A stretch of DNA of 64,000 nt from Planctomycetota bacterium (lineage in GTDB: Bacteria; Planctomycetota; UBA8742; UBA2392). Made by a program: the position numbers and the translations under genes. Location: assembly GCA_020849795.1 (NCBI GenBank), contig JADZFR010000038.1, positions 1 through 64,000 of the forward strand, in the 5' to 3' direction. Under the pieces are notes generated by a model. That model saw only the letters and a program-made list of their open reading frames with translations. It was not told where the DNA came from and ran no database searches. Shown piece after piece: positions 33,260 through 42,400 of this stretch (position 1 is the first letter of the stretch; each line of letters opens with the position of its first letter).

Positions 33260-33781
33260 CTATTGGCCCTTGCCGTGGCGCTCAACTTGGCCCTTGAGCG
33301 CCCCTGTCTTGGCTTTCAGGCGCTCGGCGACCAATGCAGGAACGAAACTTGAGATGTCTCCGTCCAGTGCGGCGGCTTCGCGGATCAGGCGCGAAGAGAT
33401 GAAGCTTTCATCCAGGCTCGCGCAGACGAACACGGTTTCGATCTCGGGCGCGAAGGTGCGGTTGGCGTAGGCCATCTGCACTTCGTTTTCATAGTCGCTG
33501 AACGTGCGAAGGCCCCTGAGGATGACCTTGCCGTTGAGGCCGCGAACGTAGTCCACCACCATGCCGGTGAAACTCTCGACGCGAACATTGGGCAGATTGC
33601 CGGTCACACGCTTCAGCATGTCTACGCGTTCTTCAAGGCTGAACAGCGGCGACTTGGTGATGTTGACTGCACAAGCGACCACAAGTTGTTCAAACAAGGC
33701 GGCACCGCGACGGATCACGTCCACGTGCCCGTTCGTACAGGGGTCAAAAGTGCCGGGATAGACAGCCAGGCGATGCGGCAT
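33260..33781 (-). CDS. coaD: Phosphopantetheine adenylyltransferase
   Basis: 173 aa, family size. The nucleotidyltransferase signature YPGTFDPCTNGHVDVI (residues 8-23) contains the TxGH-type motif that binds ATP. VILRGLRTFSDYENEVQMA is the strand and helix contacting phosphopantetheine, and FISSRLIREAAALDGD is the conserved ISSxxxRE region. It transfers AMP to 4'-phosphopantetheine in coenzyme A synthesis. GAGG lies 6 nt before the ATG. It probably shares a transcript with sucC, coaD being first, with a 129-bp gap. Confidence 0.96.
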   Translation of the reverse strand: MPHRLAVYPGTFDPCTNGHVDVIRRGAALFEQLVVACAVNITKSPLFSLEERVDMLKRVTGNLPNVRVESFTGMVVDYVRGLNGKVILRGLRTFSDYENEVQMAYANRTFAPEIETVFVCASLDESFISSRLIREAAALDGDISSFVPALVAERLKAKTGALKGQVERHGKGQ

Positions 33782-33881
33782 GAGGTACCTCGATGGGTGG
33801 ACGCCAACGTATCATAGGTTTGCGTGTGAGGCCAATGAGCGGCCTGCTATCGTCAGGGCGTTGCGTAAACGGAGAAGCATC

Positions 33882-34358
33882 ATGTCCCTGTATGAACTCA
33901 AGACCAACACGCTCGAGGGCAAGCCGGCGGACCTTTCCATGTACAAGGGCAAAGTCGCGCTGGTGGTGAATGTTGCCAGCGCATGCGGGCTTACGCCGCA
34001 CTATGCGGGTTTGCAGAAGCTTTACGAAGATATGGCTGATCGCGGCTTTACGGTGTTGGGGTTTCCCAGCAACCAGTTCGGCGCACAGGAGCCCGGCACG
34101 CCCCAGCAGATTCGCGACTTTTGCACCACCAAGTTCGATGTTTCGTTCCCATTGTTTGAGAAGGTCGAGGTCAAGAAGGGCCCCGGCCAAAGCAGCGTCT
34201 GGAAGTTCCTGACGGCCAAGCATGCGGAACCCAACTGGAACTTCACCAAGTATCTCGTCGGCAAGGACGGCAACGTGCTGAAGCGTTTCGAGCCCACGAC
34301 CACGCCGGACGACGCTGAACTGCGCAAAGAAATTGATGCCGCCTTGGCCAAGAACTAG
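33882..34358 (+). CDS. Glutathione peroxidase family thiol peroxidase
   Basis: 158 aa from the ATG at 33882 (GGAG 8 nt upstream). Motifs: VALVVNVASACGLTPHYAGL with peroxidatic Cys (Cys instead of selenocysteine), VLGFPSNQFGAQEPGT with the resolving Gln, and NWNFTKYLVGKDGNVLKRF with the catalytic Trp/Asn. Bacterial enzymes of this type usually take electrons from thioredoxin. DFCTTKFDVSFPLF may carry the resolving Cys in helix 2. Cytoplasmic: no signal. It is divergent from coaD (100-bp gap) and convergent with the MPG glycosylase. Confidence 0.93.
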   Translation: MSLYELKTNTLEGKPADLSMYKGKVALVVNVASACGLTPHYAGLQKLYEDMADRGFTVLGFPSNQFGAQEPGTPQQIRDFCTTKFDVSFPLFEKVEVKKGPGQSSVWKFLTAKHAEPNWNFTKYLVGKDGNVLKRFEPTTTPDDAELRKEIDAALAKN

Positions 34359-34364
34359 CCCGAG

Positions 34365-34949
34365 TCAGGAAAGCGCCCTGCGGTAAGTGACGCAGGGCGA
34401 TTCGCCATCAGCGAACCGCAAGCGGGCGTGTACGTCCTTTCGGCTGGCGTACGCGATGCCGATGCGGGCGCCGCTTCGGATGCTCGCGACGGGCGTGCCT
34501 TCGCGCAACTCCAGTCCGCCGGGTGTGAACAGCGCCTGTCCGCTTAGCTGCGTCGACAAGACAAGCGCCTGGCCGACCTTGCCCGGGCCCGCCACCAGCA
34601 ATGGCCCCTCCGCCCCCTGCCTTCGACGTCTGACCACCGCCAATCCGCGCACTACTTCGCACGAGCGGATCAGCACAGCCGCGCCATCCCCGTCGCCGGT
34701 GACGACGTTCAACATGTTATGGATGCCATAGCACAGATAGATGTAGGCGTGCCCGCCGGGCCCCCACATCGGCGCGTTGCGCGGCGTGCGACCCATGCGT
34801 GTGTGGGCTGCACTGTCGCGGGGGCCCAGGTACGCTTCAACTTCGGTGATCCGCAGAACCACGTTGCCGCGTTTGAGGTGCCGCCCCAGCAGGTCCCGCG
34901 CAACCTCGGCCGCATTACGGGCGTACCACGACTGCGGCAGCAAGCTCAC
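34365..34949 (-). CDS. 3-methyladenine DNA glycosylase (AAG/MPG family)
   Basis: 194 aa. GTG start inside the stop of the upstream O-methyltransferase gene (GTGA overlap), indicating translational coupling. Family motifs: ARDLLGRHLKRGNVVLRITE, VEAYLGPRDSAAHTRMGRTP, MWGPGGHAYIYLCYGIHNML with the Tyr that flips the base, and NVVTGDGDGAAVLIRSCEVV. It excises alkylated purines such as 3-methyladenine and starts base excision repair. The human and Bacillus AAG fold matches; length is normal for bacteria. Confidence 0.94.
   Translation of the reverse strand: MSLLPQSWYARNAAEVARDLLGRHLKRGNVVLRITEVEAYLGPRDSAAHTRMGRTPRNAPMWGPGGHAYIYLCYGIHNMLNVVTGDGDGAAVLIRSCEVVRGLAVVRRRRQGAEGPLLVAGPGKVGQALVLSTQLSGQALFTPGGLELREGTPVASIRSGARIGIAYASRKDVHARLRFADGESPCVTYRRALS
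34374..34399 (+). terminator. Hairpin at the convergent gpx/MPG junction
   Basis: CGCCCTGCG (34374-34382) and CGCAGGGCG (34391-34399) make a perfect 9-bp stem with an 8-nt loop. It lies 16 nt after the peroxidase stop and inside the 3' end of the MPG gene. No long U-tract on the plus strand; CTTTCC follows on the minus strand. Confidence 0.45.
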
Positions 34950-35593
34950 TCTTTGACCGCGATCCAGCAGCCGTCACCGATCGGCGCGATCACGGCGTGC
35001 AACCCCGGCTTGGCAGCCATGTAGTCATTGAAGCGCCGCACCGCGTGCACGCCGCTTTCCTGTGGCACTTCGTCAAACAACTGCCCGAAGGCAAACGCGT
35101 TGTCTGCCATGATCAACCCGCCCGCGCGCACAATACGCATGCACTCGTCCAGATAGCGCGGGTAGTTTTCTTTGTCAGCATCCAGAAACGCGGCATCGGC
35201 GCTGTCGGAGGCCAGCGTCTTCAGCACGTCCACTCCGGCGCCCTCAAGCACATCGACTTTGCCGGCGACGTCCGAGCGGTTGATCCAGTCGCGGGCAAAT
35301 GCTGCGTGCTTGGGCAGTATCTCAATGGTGCGCACGCGTCCGCCCTCTGGCAGGGCGCGTGCCATCTGGATTGCGCTGTAGCCGGCCAGGCAACCAACCT
35401 CCACCACATCGCGTGCGCCCTTCAGCTTTAGCGCGATTTGCATCAGGCTGGCCTGCGCCGGGCTGATCCAGATTGCAGGGATGTCGTCGGCTCTTGCGGC
35501 CTCTTTCAGCGCGACGAGAAAGTCGTCGTCGCCGCGGGTGCGCTCGGCGACGTACAGCAGATGCTTGCGAGTCACGGGGCACGGTTCCTGCAT
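34946..35593 (-). CDS. Class I SAM-dependent O-methyltransferase (caffeoyl-CoA OMT-like)
   Basis: 215 aa. GAGGAAACC precedes the ATG. The SAM-binding core is DVVEVGCLAGYSAIQMARAL (motif I), RVRTIEILPKHAAFARDWI (the Glu of motif II), and DAAFLDADKENYPRYLDEC (motif III with metal-binding Asp). AGGLIMADNAFAFGQL corresponds to the metal and catechol site of the cation-dependent O-methyltransferase family, which methylates catechol-type hydroxyls. The actual substrate is unknown. It overlaps MPG by 4 bp and follows the LRR gene by 7 bp, so all three form one operon. Confidence 0.9.
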   Translation of the reverse strand: MQEPCPVTRKHLLYVAERTRGDDDFLVALKEAARADDIPAIWISPAQASLMQIALKLKGARDVVEVGCLAGYSAIQMARALPEGGRVRTIEILPKHAAFARDWINRSDVAGKVDVLEGAGVDVLKTLASDSADAAFLDADKENYPRYLDECMRIVRAGGLIMADNAFAFGQLFDEVPQESGVHAVRRFNDYMAAKPGLHAVIAPIGDGCWIAVKE

Positions 35594-35600
35594 GGTTTCC

Positions 35601-36446
35601 TCAGCGGTTGATTTCGCAGCCTGGAAGGGCCGCCTTCAGTTTCTCGATGGCGGCGGTCGTGATTGGCGCCGTGTGCAGTGGCAAGTGAAGCACTTTCAGA
35701 CCCTTTAATCGTGCGATAGATGCAAGCGCAACGTCCGACATGCGGCTTACGCCGTGCAGTGTGAGGACTTCCACTTTTGCCAGCGCAGCGATCTGGTCTA
35801 TGCCAGCATCCCCAAGTGCCTCACAGAAGTTCAGGTTCAGGTGCTTCAGGTCGCGCAGCTGGGCGATGCCCAACGCGGCTGCATCCCCCACCGATCGGCA
35901 TTGCTCAAGGTCGAGAAATTCGAGATGCAGCCCCTCAAGCCGCTTGCCGAGATGCGGCCCAATGCCGGGGCATCGGATGATGCTGAGGCGGCGCAATTCC
36001 GGCATCTCACGCAAACACGAAAGTCCGTCGTCTGTGATTGCAGGCATGCCCGCCAGAATCAGCTCTTGCAGTGACTTCAGGTTCGCCAGCTGGCCCAGTC
36101 CGCGGTCAGTCACGTGCTCGGCGGTCAGCACGAGCTTGTGCAGGGTCCTGCATGCTCCGACGCGCTCCATGCCTGCATCGGTGACGTCGGAGTAATGTAG
36201 TTGCAGTTCGCGCAGGTTCTTGAGTCGGCCCAGTTCCTCCAGCGCGTCGTCGTCGAGGTTGCGACTGACAACCAGCTCTTCATCGTCACGGACGTCTTCC
36301 AGTTCTGCGCGGGACGTGACCATGCCTTGGTGGCCGTCGCCCAGCAGCACAAACGCTGCCACAATTGGCGCCAGGATCACAATTGACAGGCCCAACAACA
36401 GGGCCTTGTCAACGATCACACGACCGATGGATTTGCGTTCAGCCAT
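35601..36446 (-). CDS. Membrane-anchored leucine-rich repeat protein
   Basis: 281 aa starting at the ATG at 36446. Residues 10-32 (VDKALLLGLSIVILAPIVAA) are one membrane helix, so the repeats face the periplasm or outside. From about residue 50 there are eight or nine LRR units of 24-26 residues of the cysteine-containing/internalin-like kind (LKNLRELQLHYSDVTDAGME, ACRTLHKLVLTAEHVTDRGL, LKSLQELILAGMPAITDDGL, LRDLKHLNLNFCEALGDAGI). Such proteins bind partner proteins; which one is unknown. It ends 7 bp before the O-methyltransferase start. No clear Shine-Dalgarno is visible. Confidence 0.85.
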   Translation of the reverse strand: MAERKSIGRVIVDKALLLGLSIVILAPIVAAFVLLGDGHQGMVTSRAELEDVRDDEELVVSRNLDDDALEELGRLKNLRELQLHYSDVTDAGMERVGACRTLHKLVLTAEHVTDRGLGQLANLKSLQELILAGMPAITDDGLSCLREMPELRRLSIIRCPGIGPHLGKRLEGLHLEFLDLEQCRSVGDAAALGIAQLRDLKHLNLNFCEALGDAGIDQIAALAKVEVLTLHGVSRMSDVALASIARLKGLKVLHLPLHTAPITTAAIEKLKAALPGCEINR

Positions 36447-36495
36447 GGAGCGAAGATAACGGCAGCGGCCAATCGCGGCTATACTTCGCGTCGCC

Positions 36496-38106
36496 ATGAA
36501 CCACTGCGCAGAGCAAGACTATTTGTTTCGACACGCGATCTTGCAGGAGGTCGCGTATAGCCTGCAGCCGCCCAGCGAGCGCTCAGAACTGCATGCAAAC
36601 GCCTTGGAGGTTCTTGAGCAGCTATTCGAAGGCGCACTGGAAGAGTGCGCCATTGAACTTGCCCAGCATGCCTTGCGGGCGCGCGCCGACCTAGCGATCG
36701 ATTCACGAACGCGGAGCTTTGGCCGCAAGGAAGTCAGGTACCTGAAACTGGCAGCCAGTGTTGCCCTTCGCCGATTTGACCTTGGGCGTGCCATGGAACT
36801 GTTGCAAACGCTGGCGGACTGTCCCTTTTCGGATCGCGCAACTCGAGTGCAGGCCCTGCGCGAGTGCGGAGAGGCCGCGCTGGACATTTCGCGCTATGCC
36901 CAGGCTGCCTTTGCGCTGCACAAGGGCCTGTCTGAAGCACGAAAACACGGCATGCGCGGCGAAGAGGCCCGGCTGCTGCTGCATCTGAGCCGCTTGGCCT
37001 ATCTGACGGGCAAGGTGCCCGAGGCGCTGACGTACAGCGACCAGGCCCGCGCAATCGCCGAGTCCCTTCGCGAGCCTGAACTCGAGTTCGCTGTCATGCA
37101 CGAACTGGGCGCTCTGCTGTTCCAGCGTGGGCAGGCCAGAGCCTCACAACTGTACTTCGACCGTGCCGTTGCGCTTGCGCGCGGGCTTGCATCGGACACA
37201 CTGCTGGCGTCTGCGCTCAATCGCGCTGGCGCCAGCCGCATCATGTCGGAGCAAACGCAGGAAGGCGACTCGATGCTGACTGAGGCGTACGAGATTGCCA
37301 CGCGCATCGGCGACCAGAAACTGCTGGGCGCAATTCTTGGCAATCGCGGGGTGGTGCTGCGACGCCAGAACCGGCTTGCAGAGGCGATTGACTCATATCG
37401 GCACGCCGAAAAGCACAACCGGCAACTCGGCATGATGCAGAACGTTGCCACGAACCTGGACAACATGGGCGTGGCCCTGGGATTGATGGAGCGATTTGAC
37501 GAAGCATCCGAATCGCATGAAATGGGCCTGCGCACCGCGCGCGAGCTCGGCCTGCCGGCGGCCGAGGGGTTTGGCCTTCTGAACCTGGCGTTGATACGCA
37601 AGCGGCAGGGCAGAATTGACGAAACGCTGTCACTGCTGACCCAATCAGAACGCTTGCTGCGCAAAAGCGGCGCCATGCGGGGCGTTGCCAACGCCCTGAT
37701 CAATCGAGCCGACGCAAACCACATGCTCAACCGCCCCTGGGCAATGCTCCGGGATCTCGTGGAAGCCGGCCGGGTCAACCAGGACATCGGTGACCCCGCC
37801 GGATACTGGGACGCTGAGGAGCGGACCTTCCGGCCGCTGATGCAACTGGGCGTTTATGCAGAAGTCTATGAACGTGCCAAACTGCTGCATCAGGCGAATG
37901 CAACAGAGGATCTGCCCGATCGGCTTGAGTTTGAAAGTCTCTACTGGATGGCTGTAACAGCCGACCGGCTTGGCAATCACGCAGACGCTCTGCGGCACGC
38001 CCTGGCAGCCCAGCAGTGCCAGCCGAAGCCCGGGGGATGGCCTGGCCCGAGCAAGGGAGATGCCGCTGACTTGGCAGAACTGGTGGCGCGGCTGCAAGGC
38101 AGTTGA
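36496..38106 (+). CDS. TPR protein resembling the C-terminal part of a STAND/AAA regulator
   Basis: 536 aa. The very N-terminus, QDYLFRHAILQEVAYSLQPP then SERSELHANALEVLEQLF, is not a normal protein start. It matches the 'y.FrHaLiqevaY..L....R..lH...a..le' segment that follows the ATPase domain in MalT-like or kinase/cyclase-AAA STAND proteins. After it come about nine TPR units (LLLHLSRLAYLTGKVPEALT, LGNRGVVLRRQNRLAEAIDS, NLDNMGVALGLMERFDEASE, LLNLALIRKRQGRIDETLSL). The ATPase and effector domains are absent and cannot lie upstream: the divergent LRR gene begins 49 bp away. It is either a severed fragment that has kept a start codon, or a stand-alone TPR adaptor. The frame is intact for 536 codons, which argues against rapid decay. 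Confidence 0.75.
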   Translation: MNHCAEQDYLFRHAILQEVAYSLQPPSERSELHANALEVLEQLFEGALEECAIELAQHALRARADLAIDSRTRSFGRKEVRYLKLAASVALRRFDLGRAMELLQTLADCPFSDRATRVQALRECGEAALDISRYAQAAFALHKGLSEARKHGMRGEEARLLLHLSRLAYLTGKVPEALTYSDQARAIAESLREPELEFAVMHELGALLFQRGQARASQLYFDRAVALARGLASDTLLASALNRAGASRIMSEQTQEGDSMLTEAYEIATRIGDQKLLGAILGNRGVVLRRQNRLAEAIDSYRHAEKHNRQLGMMQNVATNLDNMGVALGLMERFDEASESHEMGLRTARELGLPAAEGFGLLNLALIRKRQGRIDETLSLLTQSERLLRKSGAMRGVANALINRADANHMLNRPWAMLRDLVEAGRVNQDIGDPAGYWDAEERTFRPLMQLGVYAEVYERAKLLHQANATEDLPDRLEFESLYWMAVTADRLGNHADALRHALAAQQCQPKPGGWPGPSKGDAADLAELVARLQGS

Positions 38107-38143
38107 GCAGCACCCGACAGGACACTTGGGGCGCAAACGCAGC

Positions 38144-38173
38144 GGTCGCGCGATCAGTCTTGACCGCGCGACC
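38144..38173. terminator. Bidirectional terminator hairpin between TPR gene and tRNA-Val
   Basis: GGTCGCGCG (38144-38152) and CGCGCGACC (38165-38173) form a perfect 9-bp stem; the 12-nt loop can pair further (TCA/TGA). It lies 38 nt after the TPR stop and 13 nt past the tRNA 3' end on the other strand. Only short T runs flank it. Confidence 0.5.
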
Positions 38174-38185
38174 ACGACGTTTCGT

Positions 38186-38261
38186 TGGTGGACGTAGAGG
38201 GATTCGAACCCCCAACCCTCTGCGTGTAAAGCAGATGCTCTAACCGTTGAGCTATACGTCC
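38186..38261 (-). tRNA. tRNA-Val (anticodon UAC), CCA encoded
   Basis: On the minus strand the sequence starts GGACGTA and ends TACGTCC-A-CCA, giving a perfect 7-bp acceptor stem. D arm TAGCTCAACGGTTAGAGCA; anticodon stem TCTGC/GCAGA with loop TTTACAC, so the anticodon is TAC (Val, reading GUA and GUG). T arm GGGGGTTCGAATCCCTC has the invariant TTCGAAT loop. 76 nt including the genome-encoded CCA. Confidence 0.96.
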
Positions 38262-38270
38262 GTGCCGGTG

Positions 38271-38298
38271 AAGATAGCCGACTGCGTCGCCGGCACAA
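38271..38298 (-). promoter_or_regulatory. Candidate promoter of tRNA-Val
   Basis: On the minus strand TTGTGC (38293-38298), a 16-nt spacer and TATCTT (38271-38276), placing the start about 10 nt before the mature tRNA 5' end. Confidence 0.4.
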
Positions 38299-38378
38299 CG
38301 GCCGGGTTTCTCTGGAATCAAGGAAGGATTTGCGCCTTCATTATGTATTAAAGATTCGAACTAGAACCCGGAACGTCT

Positions 38379-39494
38379 ATGGCTCGCATCACCGCAGCTC
38401 TTGGCACACTTGCATTGCTTCTGGTCATCACCGGTTGCGGCGGCGGCGAACAGGGCAGCAGCAAGGCTGGCGCTCGGGCATTTCCTGTACAGGTCGAAGA
38501 AATCAAGGGCGAGCGCGTCGAGTACATCGTCAGCGCCGTCGGCTCAGTTGCGGCATTCGAAGAAGTGCTGGTCACGTCGCGTCTTTCGGGCGTGGTGGAA
38601 CGGGTGCTGTTCCGCGAGGGTATGCAGGTCACGCCCGAGACCATGCTCGTTGAGATTGAGCCAGCGCGCTTTCAATACCTGCATGACTCTGCCAAGGCGG
38701 CGCACGAACGCGCCCAAGCCGAGCTCAAAGACGCCCGCGACGGCCTGGAAAGGCGTGAAAAACCCGCGGGCGACAAACCGGGCATTTTCTCGAAGGAAGA
38801 GATTGAACTCTGGCGCACCAAGGTCGCCGTTGCGCAGGCAACTGAGCGCCAGCGCGCAGCGGAACTTGCCCAGGCCGAACTCGACCTTCAGCATTCCAAG
38901 CCCCGCCCCGCCATGGCCGGCACCATCCAGGCGCGGCTTGTCCAGACCGGACAGTGGGTACAACCGGGCACCGTGATTGCCCGCCTGCTGCGCATTGACC
39001 CGATGCTGCTGAAGTTTGCGGTGCCGGAAGATGAGGCGGGCTCGCTCAAGACCGGCATGTCGGCACGCTTTACGATTCGCGGGCAGGTGCAGGAGTACCG
39101 CGCGAGCCTGATTCACGTGGCTGCGTATGCCGACCAGACCACACGCATGGTGCCGGTCGTTGCCGAAGTGAACAAAGCGGACGTCCCCGGCTTGACACCC
39201 GGCGCATTCGCGCGGGTCACCGTGCCGGTCGGTTCGCGCGAGAGCGCGCCAACCGTGCCCGAGGCTGCGGTAAGGCCCAGCGAGCGTGGCTTTCTTGTGT
39301 ACGTGGTGGAAGAAGGCAAGGCGGTCGAGCGCGTGATCGAAGTCGGGCTGCGTACCGCCAGCGGGCGCATCGAGGTGCGCACGGGCCTTAAGCTGGGCGA
39401 GCAGGTGGTGGTACGCGGGGCCGAAGGACTGCGCAATGGCGCCGAAGTCGCGATCATCAGCGGCGTGCAGGGCACTCCGGAGGCCCAGCCATGA
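38379..39494 (+). CDS. RND efflux periplasmic adaptor (membrane fusion) lipoprotein
   Basis: 371 aa. Lipoprotein signal with lipobox ITGC (Cys20). Residues 40-80 and 165-200 form the split lipoyl domain (SRLSGVVERVLFREGMQVTP and AMAGTIQARLVQTGQWVQPG) around an alpha-helical hairpin (AHERAQAELKDARDGLERRE, WRTKVAVAQATERQRAAELA). A beta-barrel (PMLLKFAVPEDEAGSLKTGM) and a membrane-proximal domain (GRIEVRTGLKLGEQVVVRGA) follow. It couples the inner-membrane RND pump to an outer-membrane channel. Its stop overlaps the pump gene by 4 bp (ATGA). No TolC-type gene is in the window. Ribosome-binding site weak. Confidence 0.93.
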   Translation: MARITAALGTLALLLVITGCGGGEQGSSKAGARAFPVQVEEIKGERVEYIVSAVGSVAAFEEVLVTSRLSGVVERVLFREGMQVTPETMLVEIEPARFQYLHDSAKAAHERAQAELKDARDGLERREKPAGDKPGIFSKEEIELWRTKVAVAQATERQRAAELAQAELDLQHSKPRPAMAGTIQARLVQTGQWVQPGTVIARLLRIDPMLLKFAVPEDEAGSLKTGMSARFTIRGQVQEYRASLIHVAAYADQTTRMVPVVAEVNKADVPGLTPGAFARVTVPVGSRESAPTVPEAAVRPSERGFLVYVVEEGKAVERVIEVGLRTASGRIEVRTGLKLGEQVVVRGAEGLRNGAEVAIISGVQGTPEAQP

Positions 39495-42400
39495 AGTTGA
39501 CCGAACTTTGCGTCCAGAAGCCGGTGCTGGCCTGGATGCTGATGGGCGCGACGATTGTGTTCGGCCTGATCGCTTCGCAAAAGATTGGCATCAGCCAGTT
39601 CCCCGACGTGGACTACCCGACGGTCAGCGTAAGCGTGACGTGGGAGGGCGCATCGCCGGAGGCCGTAGAGCGCGACATTGTGGAAGTGCTTGAAGAGGCG
39701 CTGGTACAGGTCGAGGGCATCAAGTCCATCAGCAGCACATCGCGGCAGGGTCGTGGCCAGGTAACGGTTGAGTTCGACCTGTCCAAAGACATCGACGCAG
39801 CCGTGCAGGACGTGCAGAACATCGTTGGCGAGGCGCAACGCAACCTGCCGCGCGACGTGGAGGCACCCAGCGTTCGCAAAAGCAACCCCGAAGACCGGCC
39901 CATCATGTACGTGGCGCTGGCCGGGCCGTACTCGCGCCAGGAACTTGCCGACACGACTCGTTACCGCGTGAAAGAGAAGCTGCAGACCATCGAAGGCGTC
40001 GGCGAAGTCTCACTGGGCGGCTACCTTGAGCGCAATGTTCGCATCTGGGTAGACGCCGACAAGCTGGATGCAAAAGGCCTGACCGTTTCCGATTTGATGA
40101 CAGCGTTGCGCCGCGAGCACGTTGAGCTTCCGGCAGGCCGCATCGAAACCAGCGGGCGCGAGGTCAACGTGCGCGTGCTTGGCGAAGCGCTTCAGCTTGA
40201 CCAGTTGCGCGCGATTGTCGTGCGCGAGGTCGAGGGCCGCCCGACGTACTTGTCCGACGTTGCCATGGTGGAGGACGGTTTTGAAGACGAGCGCCGCATG
40301 TCGCGCTTCAATGGCCGCCCGGCGCAAGGGCTGGGCATACGCAAGCAGCGTGGCGCAAACGCCGTGCAGGTGGCCCAGGATGTTCGGGCAGCGATGGCCG
40401 AGATCCGGCCCACGCTCCCCGAGAACATGGAACTGGGCGTTAACTTTGACAGCACCGTCTACATCGAAGAGTCGGTTCACGAGATTGAGTTTGAGCTGAT
40501 TATCGCCGTGCTGCTCACCGCGTTCGTGTGCTGGATCTTTCTGGGCAGCATCAGCAGCACCCTGAACGTGATACTGGCCATTCCGATGTCGCTGCTGGGA
40601 ACGATTGCGATCATCTATTTCCTGGGCTTCACGCTGAATACCTTCACCCTTCTCGCGCTTGCGCTGGCGGTCGGCATCGTGGTCGATGACGCGATCATGA
40701 TCATGGAGAACATCTATCGGCACAGTGAAGAAGGTGCAGACCGCTTCAAAGCCGCCATCGGCGGCACGAAGGAAATCGCGGGCGCGGCGCTGGCCAGCAC
40801 CGTGGCCATCTGTGCGATCTTTATCCCCGTGGTGTTCATGGACGGCGTGGTCGGCAAGTTCTTCTTTCAGTTCGGGGTTACATTGTCGCTTGCGGTTCTG
40901 TTGAGCTATGTCGAGGCGATTACGCTGGCGCCTGCCAGGTGCGCGCAGTTGCTCAAACGCAGCGTAAAAGAAAACCGCGGCATGGTTGGCACTGCCGTGG
41001 ACAAGGGATTCACGAGCCTGAAGAACACATACGCCCGCGCCTTGCGCCCTGCACTTCGAATGCCATGGATCGCGCTAGTGCTGGCTGCCGCGGTATTCGC
41101 GGGCGCACTGTACCTCATGGCCTCGCTGCCGAGCGAGTTTGTGCCAAGCCAGGACCAGTCGCGCCTGATGGTGCGGCTGCAAACTGCCATCGGAAGCAGC
41201 CTTGAAGACAGCGACGACCTGTTCAAGAAGGCAGAGCAATATGCCCTAGAGCATGAAGATGTTGAGCGCGTGATGATGATCGTCGGCGGATTCGGGGGGG
41301 GTGATGTAAATACAGCGATCATGTTTGTGACGCTTGTTGGGCCCGGCGAACGCGAGAAGTCGCAGAACGAGATATCCGCTGACTTCCGTCGCGAGATGAA
41401 CAGGTACCCCGGCCTGAAGGCCAACGTGCAGGACCTCAGCCAGCAGGGCTTCTCGGCGCGCCGCGGCTACCCCGTTGAGTTCAGTGTGCGCGGCCCGGAC
41501 TTCGAGAAGCTGGGCGAACTCTCGCGGCAGTTGACCGAGGACCTTAAGGGCAGCGGAGTTGCAGTGGACGTCGACTCCGACTTCCAGGTCGGCATGCCGG
41601 AACTGCGCGTGGTGCCTGACCGCGCCCGTGCGGCTGACCTTGGCGTACCCATGGAGGACGTCGCGGTCACGCTGAATGCGCTGGTTGGGGGCGTCCGTGT
41701 TGGAAAGTTCAGCAGCGAAGGCCGCAGGCTGGATGTACGACTGAGGCTGCAAGCCGACCAGCGGCAGAGCCCGGCAGACATCAACCGCCTGAGAGTGCGC
41801 ACCAAGACAGGCGAGCGCATTCCGCTGAGCGCATTGGTGAAGCAGGAAGAAGTGCCTGTTCTGCAGAGCATCATTCGCCAGGACCGCGAACGCAGCATCA
41901 CCATATCGGCCAACGTGGCGGCTGGTCATACCCAGGACGAGGCGCTGAAGTACGCGCAGTCGTTGCAGGAAACGCTTCCCGAGGGCTATCGCATTGTCAT
42001 GAGCGGTAGCGGGGCCGAGTACGAACAGGCGTTCAGCAGTCTGATCTTTGCGTTGCTGATGGGTGTGCTGGTGGCGTACATGGTGCTGGCCGGCCAGTTC
42101 AACAGTTTCTTTCACCCGTTGACCATCCTGACCATCGTGCCACTGTCCATCGCGGGCGCGGCGCTGGCGCTTTTCGTCGGCGGCCAGACATTGAACATCT
42201 TCAGCATGATCGGCCTGCTGTTGCTGCTCGGTATCGCCAAAAAGAACTCGATCATTCTCGTCGACTACGCCAACCAACTGCGTCTGAAGGGACTAACGGC
42301 GCGAGAGGCCATGCAGCAGGCTGGGCCGGTTCGGCTGCGCCCGATTTTGATGACCAGCCTTGCGACCATGATGGCGGCGCTGCCGGCCGCACTGGCACTG

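Noticed and set aside
38346-38366. GATTCGAACTAG as a possible second tRNA T-arm
   Set aside because: The flanking stems do not pair and no acceptor or anticodon arm can be built.
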